From Gemmatimonadota bacterium (GTDB taxonomy: Bacteria; Gemmatimonadota; Gemmatimonadetes; Gemmatimonadales; GWC2-71-9), in assembly GCA_003221035.1 (NCBI GenBank), contig QHUB01000020.1, forward strand, positions 1-64,000: 64,000 bases of DNA, in the 5' to 3' direction. A program made the position numbers and the translations under genes. The notes under the pieces were generated by a model. It was given only the letters and a program-made list of their open reading frames with translations. It did not search any database and was not told where the DNA came from. This document shows, one piece after another, positions 1-6,560 of the stretch; positions within the stretch are counted from its first letter, which is position 1; every line of letters starts with the position of its first letter.

Positions 1-126
1 CCGAATCGGAATCACTCGATCTCGGGCGGGACGACGCGGCAGCATCTGTTTACGCTGCTGACGAAGTTTGTGGAGGAGAATTTGCCGGCGACGACCGCGG
101 GAGCGACGCGGGCGGCGCTGCCATAA
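1..126 (+). CDS. S9 family peptidase (dipeptidyl-peptidase IV type), C-terminal end
   Basis: Only the last 41 codons are in the window. The open frame begins before base 1 and stops at TAA 124-126. The peptide has the pattern NRNHSISGG followed by RxHLFTLLTKFVEENL. This matches the end of S9B/S9C serine peptidases, where the His in 'xNHSISGG' completes the Ser-Asp-His triad and the last helix closes the alpha/beta-hydrolase fold. The rest of the enzyme lies upstream. Members of the family cleave dipeptides or oligopeptides, usually in the periplasm. The family call is fairly safe; the exact substrate class is not. Confidence 0.7.
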   Translation, partial: PNRNHSISGGTTRQHLFTLLTKFVEENLPATTAGATRAALP

Positions 127-200
127 AGGAGGTCAGGACTGAGCAATCGGTGGCGTGACGTCCGTCTGACGACGAGCATGCCACGGCAGCGTCGGCTCCA

Positions 201-391
201 ACGGTTGCACTAAGCGTGCACGATCCGTGGTCGACACCGGAAAATGTCGGAGCACCGTTGCGTCGCGCGACCAACGACATTCACCCGTCGCTCTCGCATG
301 ACGGTCGGACGTTGATCTTCGCTTCAATCGAGGCGGAGGTTTGGATGGCACCGACATCTGGATGACGACGCGCGCGGCGGGCGCGAATTAG
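201..391 (+). pseudogene. remnant of a PD40 / TolB-like beta-propeller protein, frameshifted
   Basis: Two reading frames together give one recognisable PD40 blade. Frame A (from about 216) reads DPWSTPENVG, then NDIHPSLSHDGRTLIFAS. Near base 325 the match moves to another frame and continues NRGGGLDGTDIWMTTR, ending at TAG 389-391. 'PSLSxDGRTLIFAS-NRxGGxGGxDIWxxxR' is the usual blade motif of WD40-like/TolB proteins. Start, signal peptide and other blades are missing, so this is a decayed fragment. Its place beside a toxin-antitoxin pair fits a region of gene turnover. No other gene is seen between 127 and 391. Confidence 0.6.
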
Positions 392-760
392 TCACGCCCA
401 CACGACCGGCACCCGATACGGCTCGAACGCCCGGTCCGACGTGAGGATCGTGAGCCCTTCGTCCAGCGCCTGGGCGATCAGCAGGCGGTCGAATGGGTCG
501 CTGTGGTGTCGCGGCAGTTCACGCAGCAGGTCGCCATGACGAATCGTCGCGGGAAGCGGCAGAAACCGGTTGCGGGCGACCATCTCCTCGACCGTGTCCT
601 TTAGTTCGAGCTTGCCGGCAGCCTGCTTGACCGCGATCTCCCAGGCGCTGATCGCGCTGACGAAAACGACATCGGCCCGCCGCAGGGTGCGAATCGCGGC
701 GGGCCGAAGTTTCCCGAGGTGCCAGCGGACCAGCGCGTTCGTATCGAGGAGCAGCTTCAG
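392..760 (-). CDS. PIN-domain toxin of a type II toxin-antitoxin system (VapC-like)
   Basis: PIN-domain ribonucleases of this kind (Sll0205-like/COG3744) cleave RNA when freed from their antitoxin. With the start at 760 the protein has 122 residues, the normal size. It opens LKLLLDTNALVRW, with the first acidic residue in LLDTN. It then has SAISAWEIAVKQ with the conserved Glu, and HHSDPFDRLLIAQAL and LTSDRAF with the later acidic residues. No ATG, GTG or TTG lies in frame before this conserved beginning. The CTG at 758-760 sits in a CTGA overlap with the antitoxin stop, so I take CTG as the start. An ATG at 581-583 would lose half the domain. The gene is translationally coupled to the antitoxin. 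Confidence 0.82.
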   Translation of the reverse strand: MKLLLDTNALVRWHLGKLRPAAIRTLRRADVVFVSAISAWEIAVKQAAGKLELKDTVEEMVARNRFLPLPATIRHGDLLRELPRHHSDPFDRLLIAQALDEGLTILTSDRAFEPYRVPVVWA

Positions 761-1035
761 TCGGTTTCCCCGGTGAACAACCGCAATATCTCGGGAGGCA
801 GCGGCGCGTCGAAGTCATCAGCGATCCAGCCACGGCCTTTCCCCAAGCCCGGCTTGCGCAGGTGGCGCGTGTCCTTCGGCGCCAGCGGCACCAGCCGCGC
901 CTTGGGCTTCCCCGACTTGGCGATGATGATCTCGCGCCCCTGGGCAGCCTGCTCGACCAGCTCAGAGAGATGGGTCTTCGCGTCGTACAGGCTCACGGGC
1001 TCGTGTACCAGGCGCGGCTTCTTGCGACGGGCCAT
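757..1035 (-). CDS. Phd/YefM-family antitoxin
   Basis: This 92-residue protein carries the Phd/YefM signature SLYDAKTHLSELVEQAAQG followed by EIIIAKSGKPKARLVPL. In the family this region dimerises and binds DNA, and the C-terminal tail (here ending ILRLFTGETD) wraps around the toxin. I chose ATG 1033-1035, which gives MARRKKPRL. An ATG 14 codons upstream would place the operator palindrome inside the coding region. The promoter and palindrome directly upstream suggest the usual negative autoregulation. The stop overlaps the toxin start by four bases. Confidence 0.85.
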   Translation of the reverse strand: MARRKKPRLVHEPVSLYDAKTHLSELVEQAAQGREIIIAKSGKPKARLVPLAPKDTRHLRKPGLGKGRGWIADDFDAPLPPEILRLFTGETD

Positions 1036-1041
1036 GCGCGC

Positions 1042-1070
1042 AGTGTAGTCAATTTGACCAAATTGGTCAA
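1042..1070 (-). promoter_or_regulatory. toxin-antitoxin promoter and palindromic operator; leaderless layout
   Basis: On the minus strand, -35 TTGACC (1065-1070), a 17-base spacer and -10 TACACT (1042-1047) are followed after only six bases by the antitoxin ATG at 1035. Transcription would therefore begin at or next to the A of ATG. A perfect inverted repeat, TTGACCAA-A-TTGGTCAA, spans 1054-1070 and covers the -35 box and part of the spacer. That is the expected place for a Phd-type repressor to block RNA polymerase. No Shine-Dalgarno sequence is present. Confidence 0.72.
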
Positions 1071-1146
1071 GTAACATCGGTGGAGGTTATGGGCCGCAGG
1101 ATCTCGGGATGTCGACACGGATGCCGAGCGGGAAACTGACACAGCA

Positions 1147-1166
1147 TTGGCCCCCTGGGATTCGAA
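1147..1166 (-). repeat. copy of the tRNA-Gln 3' end (possible attachment-site remnant)
   Basis: Bases 1147-1166 match 3161-3180, the 3' end of the intact tRNA-Gln, at 19 of 20 positions and in the same orientation; the one difference is at 1157 (g versus a). The copy holds the T-loop 3' half, the 3' acceptor strand and the discriminator base. The rest of a tRNA cannot be folded here. The 2.0 kb between the copies (PP2C gene, broken Uma2 gene, lipoprotein) lies on the 3' side of the tRNA, as expected for tRNA-directed integration. No integrase is present. Confidence 0.45.
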
Positions 1167-1167
1167 A

Positions 1168-2052
1168 CTACACGCCCTGCGGCTTGTTCCTGAGGCGCCC
1201 GATCACCACGGTGACGTTGTCTTCACCGCCGCGATCGAGCGCCAGCTGCACCAGCCGCTGACACGATTCCTGCGAGACGTGCGGCGCGCGCAGCTCGGCT
1301 TCGATCTCCGCGTCGGTCACGTGGCGGGTGAGGCCGTCGGTGCAGAGCAGGATGACATCGTCCCAGCGACAATCGGTCGCGTGAATGCTCGGCGTGGCGT
1401 CGCGCCCGCCGAGGGCGCTCGCGAGCACGCCGCGGAGCGGCGAGCGGTGCGCCTCGGTCTGGGTGAGGGCGCCATGGTCCAGCAGCGCTTGCACGATCGT
1501 CTGGTCTTCCGTCATCCGCTCGAGCCGGTCGTCGCGCAGCCGATAGCAGCGGCTGTCGCCCACCTGGACGACGTAGGCTTTCGGCCACAGCGCGGCCACC
1601 ATCGTGAGCGTGGTCGCTCCGCCGCGCCCGCCGAACTCCTTCTTCCCTTCCTCTATTAAGGCGTCGTGGCTCTTGAGCACCGACTTTTCCAATTCCGCCA
1701 CGAAGTTCGCTTCGTTGTTGGAGTCGAGCCGGCGATACAGGTCCGTGAAGTGTGTGACGTGGTTCGCGATCGTTTTGACCACCGTGCCGCTCGCGGCCTG
1801 GCCGTCGGGCCGGCCCCCGACGCCGTCGGCGACGAGCAGGATGTAGCCGCGTGACTCGCTGACCAGGGTGGTGATGTCCTCGGGCGGCAGGCTGGACTGG
1901 TGGACGCGCAGCAGCTTGTGGAGGCTCGCGATGAGGAACTGATCCTGGTTTTCAGTGCGCACTCGGCCGCGCTCGGTCAGGCCGAAGACGTCGACGTTGG
2001 TGGAGGTGGGGCGGGGCTCGGCACCGATCGCGGCCAGCTTCGGGTTCGTCAT
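1168..2052 (-). CDS. PP2C-family serine/threonine protein phosphatase (PrpC/Stp-like)
   Basis: This enzyme removes phosphate from Ser/Thr of proteins, often opposing Hanks-type kinases, using two metal ions. The metal-binding motifs appear in order: RTENQDQF near the N-terminus, LLVADGVGG, VVQVGDSRCYRLR, LLCTDGLT, and GGEDNVTVVIGR near the end. Length is about 294 residues, normal for a single-domain bacterial PP2C with no membrane segment. ATG 2050-2052 was chosen; a GTG at 2088 would add 12 residues and directly follow the broken Uma2 frame. No partner kinase is in the window. The stop at 1168 is two bases from the tRNA-like repeat. Confidence 0.88.
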   Translation of the reverse strand: MTNPKLAAIGAEPRPTSTNVDVFGLTERGRVRTENQDQFLIASLHKLLRVHQSSLPPEDITTLVSESRGYILLVADGVGGRPDGQAASGTVVKTIANHVTHFTDLYRRLDSNNEANFVAELEKSVLKSHDALIEEGKKEFGGRGGATTLTMVAALWPKAYVVQVGDSRCYRLRDDRLERMTEDQTIVQALLDHGALTQTEAHRSPLRGVLASALGGRDATPSIHATDCRWDDVILLCTDGLTRHVTDAEIEAELRAPHVSQESCQRLVQLALDRGGEDNVTVVIGRLRNKPQGV

Positions 2053-2088
2053 GCGGAAAAGATGGTGGCGGCCGGGGCGCCTGGCCAC

Positions 2089-2391
2089 TTACGGCTGGAG
2101 CGCGTCTCCCAGCCGACAGCTGAATCCCCGCAGGACATCCTCGCCCTCGAGTGCGTCGTCATTGCCGACAATCGCGAGGCTTCCGTCTTGCCGGCACACT
2201 CGCGCCTCGCGCCGCTCAGGATCGATGACCCACACGATCTTCGTGCCCGCGGCGAGCCAGTTGGCGACCTTCTCGAGTACTTCGCCGGGCCTGTTGTCTG
2301 GCGAGAGCACTTCGGCGAGGAGGTCGGGGGCGAGCGCTGCATAGCGGCTTTCTGCCTTCTTGCGCCTCTCCCGTTGACGTTGCAGAGTCAA
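2089..2391 (-). pseudogene. Uma2-family (DUF820) nuclease, N-terminally truncated
   Basis: The frame encodes the C-terminal half of an Uma2 protein: APDLLAEVLSPDNRPGEVLEK, then WLAAGTKIVWVIDPERREARV and EDVLRGFSCRLGDAL. Complete members are near 190 residues and have a PD-(D/E)XK-like fold whose acidic residues include the E of 'EVLSP'. Here about 85-90 N-terminal residues are missing. The only start is a TTG at 2389-2391 before an Arg/Lys-rich stretch with no family match. The break lies about 36 bases from the start of the divergent lipoprotein gene, so a rearrangement there is likely. Probably non-functional. Confidence 0.75.
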
Positions 2392-2427
2392 ACGTCGTGC
2401 AGAGAAGATTCCTCAGCGGGAGGCTCT

Positions 2428-3147
2428 ATGCGTCCTCAGATTGCCCTACCATCGATCGTCCTCGCGTTCGGCGCAGTTGTACTGGCTTGTCGCGATGCCG
2501 CAACGGGCACACGATCGGTCTCGAGCGCCAACTTTCTGGTCGCCACCGACACGCTACCAGGCGGTTGCGACACCAAGCAATGCCATTTCAAGTCCCAGGG
2601 TGACGCAGCGAATCTCAATTGGTTTGATCCGGGCACCATCGCATTCGCAAGTGACACCGGCGGAGGAGGCGGAGGTGGTGGTGGCGGCGGCTTGGTTCGA
2701 TTTGGTTACGTGAGCGTCTCACGGGGGACGGTCTCTTCCGGCGGGGCTACGCAAACCTTCCTCTTCTTCAGCATCACCGAATGCGATGTTTCGTTCTCCT
2801 TCTGCAATACTGTGCGCGGCGGCTTTGGGACGATTCCCAACGACGATTTCACGGTGGGCGGGAAAACGCTGCAGGTGCACACGAACACGAGCGCGAATCC
2901 TGACTTCTCCACGTTTGCGGGACCAGCGGGCGCCGTTGACGTGGTTTGGCAGATGAACGGTCTGTTCACAGTTCGATCCAGCGGAACAACGGAGCGTTCG
3001 CAGCCCGGCTTCCGGGAGCACGATGTCGGACAGTCTACCGACGTGTCAGCCAATGCCTCCGGCACAGTCGTGGGGTTGCCGGTTTTCCCGGTGAATCAGG
3101 CCGATATTTCGAGCAATCGCAGCCTCACGATCAACATCAACCGCTGA
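2428..3147 (+). CDS. lipoprotein of unknown function with a polyglycine tract
   Basis: This 239-residue protein begins MRPQIALPSIVLAFGAVVLAC, a hydrophobic signal ending in a lipobox-like VLAC, so it is probably lipidated and exported. ATG 2428 has a GGAGG site at 2419-2423. Residues about 77-87 are an uninterrupted run of glycines, a likely flexible linker. The rest is rich in Thr, Ser, Val and Gly with alternating beta-like pattern and has one Cys pair near CDVSFSFC. I recognise no family. It ends 13 bases before tRNA-Gln, which reads the other way, inside the segment flanked by the tRNA-end repeats. Confidence 0.7.
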   Translation: MRPQIALPSIVLAFGAVVLACRDAATGTRSVSSANFLVATDTLPGGCDTKQCHFKSQGDAANLNWFDPGTIAFASDTGGGGGGGGGGGLVRFGYVSVSRGTVSSGGATQTFLFFSITECDVSFSFCNTVRGGFGTIPNDDFTVGGKTLQVHTNTSANPDFSTFAGPAGAVDVVWQMNGLFTVRSSGTTERSQPGFREHDVGQSTDVSANASGTVVGLPVFPVNQADISSNRSLTININR

Positions 3148-3160
3148 GCCGGCGAGGGAA

Positions 3161-3231
3161 TTGGCCCCCTAGGATTCGAACCTAGATTCGCGGATCCAAA
3201 GTCCGCTGTCCTGCCATTGGACGAGGGGCCA
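3161..3231 (-). tRNA. tRNA-Gln (anticodon UUG)
   Basis: The minus strand folds as a standard tRNA. The acceptor stem TGGCCCC pairs with GGGGCCA. The anticodon stem GCGGA/TCCGC encloses the loop CTTTGGA with anticodon TTG. The T-stem CTAGG/CCTAG encloses TTCGAAT. The discriminator is A at 3161. CCA is not encoded. Its 3' end is repeated at 1147-1166. Confidence 0.95.
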
Positions 3232-3256
3232 GTACTCGAGGTGGTGGAAGTTAATG

Positions 3257-3282
3257 AGGGGCGAGCGCAGATGCTCGCCCCT
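3257..3282. repeat. perfect hairpin with AGGGGCG / CGCCCCT arms
   Basis: Ten-base arms AGGGGCGAGC and GCTCGCCCCT enclose the six-base loop GCAGAT. The outer arms match those of the palindromes at 17091, 17637 and 47573, so this is probably the fourth member of one short-repeat family. It lies between tRNA-Gln and the AsmA-like gene, just before a TAGCTT hexamer at 3288-3293. Confidence 0.55.
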
Positions 3283-3303
3283 TCGGCTAGCTTCCGCTCG
3301 AAG

Positions 3304-5010
3304 ATGCGCCTCAGTCGGATAGTCCTCGCCCTCGTGATGGTTGTACTGCTCGTGCTCGGTGCGGTGTGGTGGCGCGCCACGTGGGTCGTCAATCATCTGC
3401 TGCACGGCGAAGCTCCCCGTGTAATTGCGGAGAAATCGGGCGACGTCTATCGGCTCGACGTCGGCCGTGTGCGATTTCGTCCCCTGCGGCGACGGATCAT
3501 CGTCGATGCTATCCACCTGACCACGAACCAGGAAGTCAATGCGGGGCGGCCGCGCCCGCGCACCGCGCTGCGTCTTGAATTTCAGAACTGCACGCTCGCG
3601 GGCATGCACCTCTTCACGTTGATCGCGGGGCGCGGCCTGATCGCGGAATCGTTCGGCTGCGCTGACATCCGCGCCGCCGCCCAGGTGCCTGCGCCCGCGC
3701 CAGCGGCTGCCGATCAACCCGATAGCGGCGTCGCTCCGACCGCGGTGCGGCAAGCATTCTTCGTCCTCCAGCACGGTCTGCGATTACCCGAGTATGCTCC
3801 TCGCGTGCAGGTCGCGCGGATCGACTTCCCGCACGCCGCGCTCGACCTCCGCGTGCAATGGGCTCGAGGACAGATGGCGCGGCTCGAGCTGGAGCACCTC
3901 GAATGGCACATGGTGGACTTCGCGATTGATCCGGCCGATTCCGGGACCACGAGCCGGCCCTTGTTCAGCCGTACGATCGATATTGCGGCGGCAAACTTCG
4001 TCGCCCGCACCGACAGCGGGGCAACGGCGCTGCGCGTTGCAGGATTTGCAGCCAACCTCCCCGATTCAACCGTCGAGATCCTTGGGATCGCGGTGGCTCC
4101 CCCCGTCAGCGATTCCGCGTTCGCACGGGCGAGCCCATATCGGCGCTCACTGCTGAAGGCAAATGTCGGGCGCGTCGTTGCGCGAGGACTCGACGTGGGT
4201 GCCTTGGCGTTGGGCGCGGGACTGCGCGCGAGGCGCGTGCAAGTCGATTCTCTTCACGTAGACGTCTTGAGTGACCGGCGCCGGCCACCAAACCCGCGGC
4301 GTCCAATCCGGCGTACACCGCAGCAGTGGGTCGCCGATCTCGAACGAAACGTGATCGTAGACTCCGTACTCGTCCGCGGGGGTGAAGTCATCTATCGCGA
4401 GCAGCGCCAGGGGCATCCGAAGCCCGGCGTACTGACCTTCGCGCGCCTCGATGCGACCGCGGTCAACGTGCGTCATGTGGCTGGTCGCGCGGCTCCCAAA
4501 GATCTCATGACGCTTCGGGCCACCGCGTATGTTCAAGACGTCGGTCGCCTGACCACGCGCTTCGTCGCGCCGCTCGACGCGCCGAGCTTTGACATGAAGT
4601 TCGACGGAACGCTTGGCGCAATGCCGGTCACCAGCCTGAACGCGTTCATCGAGAAGACGTTTGCGGTGCGGCTCGATAAGGGTCGTAACATCGGCATCAG
4701 TTTCGATGCGAGCGTCACGAGCGGCGTCGCCACAGGCAGCGTCACGCCGCGCTATAAAGACCTGTCGTTGGACGTGACCGGTCGTGGCTCGAAGGGAATC
4801 CTCGGCGCGGGCGGAGTCGTCGGCGATGCCGCGCGCGGCATTGCGACGATGGTAGAAAACCTGACGGACATCCGTCAGGACAACCCCGCTGAGGGGGAAA
4901 CGGAACCGCGCCGCGGTCTGATCAATCACACCTTCACTCCCGACAAGACGCTCCCGGCATTTCTCTGGGAGAGCCTCCGCGGCGGGTTGATGGCCGTGAT
5001 TCGGAAATAA
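3304..5010 (+). CDS. AsmA/DUF748-like membrane-anchored protein
   Basis: This 568-residue protein has one N-terminal membrane helix (about residues 5-22, IVLALVMVVLLVLGAVWW) followed by a long, mainly beta-type periplasmic region. Phrases such as YRLDVGRVRFRPLRRRIIVDAIHL and PSFDMKFDGTLGAMPVTSLNAF resemble AsmA, DUF748 and TamB-like proteins. Those proteins form long hydrophobic grooves in the cell envelope, and several are linked to phospholipid transport. A more precise family was not assigned. ATG 3304 was chosen because it directly starts the membrane anchor; the frame stays open upstream through the tRNA. A TAGCTT -10-like box ends 10 bases before it and no clear ribosome-binding site is seen. 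Confidence 0.65.
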   Translation: MRLSRIVLALVMVVLLVLGAVWWRATWVVNHLLHGEAPRVIAEKSGDVYRLDVGRVRFRPLRRRIIVDAIHLTTNQEVNAGRPRPRTALRLEFQNCTLAGMHLFTLIAGRGLIAESFGCADIRAAAQVPAPAPAAADQPDSGVAPTAVRQAFFVLQHGLRLPEYAPRVQVARIDFPHAALDLRVQWARGQMARLELEHLEWHMVDFAIDPADSGTTSRPLFSRTIDIAAANFVARTDSGATALRVAGFAANLPDSTVEILGIAVAPPVSDSAFARASPYRRSLLKANVGRVVARGLDVGALALGAGLRARRVQVDSLHVDVLSDRRRPPNPRRPIRRTPQQWVADLERNVIVDSVLVRGGEVIYREQRQGHPKPGVLTFARLDATAVNVRHVAGRAAPKDLMTLRATAYVQDVGRLTTRFVAPLDAPSFDMKFDGTLGAMPVTSLNAFIEKTFAVRLDKGRNIGISFDASVTSGVATGSVTPRYKDLSLDVTGRGSKGILGAGGVVGDAARGIATMVENLTDIRQDNPAEGETEPRRGLINHTFTPDKTLPAFLWESLRGGLMAVIRK

Positions 5011-5017
5011 GTGTCCT

Positions 5018-6007
5018 TCAGCGTGCGGCTGCCGCAAAGCGCCGCACGATCTCTCCGGCCGGCTCGACCCCATGAATCCCGGCAACGCTCTTTCCCGCCT
5101 GCCAGTAATCCTTCGACGTCTTCTCGCCGGCGCCGCCCGCGAGCGACGCGCGCTTGAGCTGCCACGCCGATCGCAGCGCATAGAACGTGCGCATCCAGTG
5201 CTTGGTCCTCCGGCCCCGCAACAGCCACCGCGCCACAGGGCCGGCCTTCGTGCCGATCCGCTCGACATACGGCGTGCGAATCACCGCCAGCGGGACTCCG
5301 GTGACGCGCTCGGTCAGCACGATGTCGTTCTCGCTCGCTCGGACGATCGCCTGCTTGTAGTCCTCGTGCGCGCCGCATTCGACCGTGGCGATGAACCGCG
5401 TGCCGAGCTGCGCGCCGGCATAGCCCATCCGCAGAGCGCGGGCGAAGTCGGCCGCGTCACCGATGCCGCCGGCGCAGACGATCGACACACCCAGATCCGC
5501 CAACTCGTCGTAGAGTGCCTGCGCGCTGCGCGGCCCCGCGTGCCCGCCCGCGCGATCGTTCACCGCAATCAGCCCGTGCACGCCACCCGCCAACCCCTTC
5601 TCGGCCCACTTCCGCTCCGTCACGTCGTGATAGACAATGCCGCCCGCCGAGGCAACACGATCGACGACCCAGCGCGGATTGCCGAGCGAGGTGACGAAGA
5701 AGCGCACGCCCTCTTCGAGTGCGATGTCGAGGTAGCGGTGCATGCGCTCGAGGTAGAGCTTCGAGCTGCGTTCGATCAACACGTTCATGCCGATCGGCTT
5801 GGCGGTCGCGCGCCGGATCAGCCGCAGCCCCTCCCGCAGGTCGTGCCCGTAGACGTAGATCATCGATAGTGGCTGGACGACGCCGATGCCGCCGGCCGCC
5901 GAGACAGCCGCGACCAGCTCGGGGTTGGTGCAGGGATACATCGCGCCACAGATCAGCGGCACCTCGATCCCGAGCTGCCGCGTGAGAGCCGTGTCGAGCA
6001 GACTCAT
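5018..6007 (-). CDS. nitronate monooxygenase family flavoprotein (NPD-type TIM barrel)
   Basis: Members bind FMN in a TIM barrel and oxidise alkyl nitronates; related proteins act as enoyl reductases or have unknown substrates. The protein has about 329 residues. It shows PLICGAMYPCTNPELVAAVSAAGG at the N-terminus, IGMNVLIERS, the active-site loop NDRAGGHAGP, then IVCAGGIGDAADFARALRMGYAGAQLGTRFIA for phosphate binding. The His in GGHAG matches the catalytic position of the family. The start ATG overlaps the thioesterase stop (ATGA, 6004-6007). Pairing with a thioesterase hints at an acyl-thioester or lipid substrate rather than detoxification alone; that is inference. Confidence 0.8.
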   Translation of the reverse strand: MSLLDTALTRQLGIEVPLICGAMYPCTNPELVAAVSAAGGIGVVQPLSMIYVYGHDLREGLRLIRRATAKPIGMNVLIERSSKLYLERMHRYLDIALEEGVRFFVTSLGNPRWVVDRVASAGGIVYHDVTERKWAEKGLAGGVHGLIAVNDRAGGHAGPRSAQALYDELADLGVSIVCAGGIGDAADFARALRMGYAGAQLGTRFIATVECGAHEDYKQAIVRASENDIVLTERVTGVPLAVIRTPYVERIGTKAGPVARWLLRGRRTKHWMRTFYALRSAWQLKRASLAGGAGEKTSKDYWQAGKSVAGIHGVEPAGEIVRRFAAAAR

Positions 6008-6525
6008 CGTGAGGCCGTGCGTCGTGCGTCCTGCGTCGTTGGGGCTGGGACGGGTCGCAAGCGCCACCGAGCCGTCGCGCGTGCGACGACGTCGCCCTGA
6101 ACGTCCGTGACCGCAACCTCAGCCTCGTAGTCTCGAGGCGCCGTGACCTCGAGGTGCTCGGCGCGGCACTCCGCGGTGAGCAGACCGCGGGCCTTCTTGA
6201 GATAGGTAATAGAGAAGCCGGTGACGATCCCCTGAACCCCCGGCGGCAATCCGACCAGCACCGCCAGCCCGCTCGCCATCTCGGCGAGGTTCGCCAGCGC
6301 CATCGCATGGATGGAGGAGAGATGATTGCGCACCCGGCGGCGATCGCGCAGCGTCACGCGACACCATCCCGGCTCGAGCTCCACGACGCGCGCGCCGAGC
6401 GTCCCGGAGTACGGCGTCATCCGGCCCACCATGAGACTGAAGAGCGTTCTGCCGGCCGGCAGTTTGGAGAGCCGGCGCCACAACGTGCGCAGCCGCCCAC
6501 CAGGAGCGGATATAGAGGAAGGCAC
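6004..6525 (-). CDS. hotdog-fold thioesterase (DUF4442-like)
   Basis: The 173-residue protein has the hotdog pattern of YiiD/DUF4442 proteins: RVVELEPGWCRVTLRDRRRVRNH, then LSSIHAMALANLAEMASGLAVL (the helix with the usual acidic residue), and GIVTGFSITYLKKARG. Such enzymes hydrolyse acyl-CoA or acyl-ACP thioesters. The start is GTG 6523-6525; TACATT lies six bases upstream with no ribosome-binding site, so the mRNA may be leaderless. It is the first gene of a two-gene operon. The last 10 codons come from a repetitive GACGCACGACGCAC tract that also occurs in the DUF4159 gene and may be an extension. Confidence 0.75.
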   Translation of the reverse strand: MPSSISAPGGRLRTLWRRLSKLPAGRTLFSLMVGRMTPYSGTLGARVVELEPGWCRVTLRDRRRVRNHLSSIHAMALANLAEMASGLAVLVGLPPGVQGIVTGFSITYLKKARGLLTAECRAEHLEVTAPRDYEAEVAVTDVQGDVVARATARWRLRPVPAPTTQDARRTASR

Positions 6526-6531
6526 GGGTCG

Positions 6532-6537
6532 AATGTA
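6532..6537 (-). promoter_or_regulatory. -10 box TACATT for the thioesterase operon
   Basis: On the minus strand TACATT is followed by six bases and then the GTG start at 6525. No -35 box of good quality is seen 17 bases upstream. The 35-base gap to the divergent ABC-F gene must hold both promoters. The 6-base distance matches other starts in this window that lack a ribosome-binding site. Confidence 0.5.
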
Positions 6538-6560
6538 ATCGGTAGTTATGTTGTCTCCAC

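Noticed and set aside
1900-2427. Upstream part of the long plus-strand frame that ends at 3147
   Set aside because: It is antisense to the PP2C and Uma2 genes and has no family match; the lipoprotein start at 2428 has a signal peptide and a ribosome-binding site.
1168-3160. Prophage or complete integrative element
   Set aside because: No integrase, transposase, phage structural gene or conjugation gene is present; at most a remnant.
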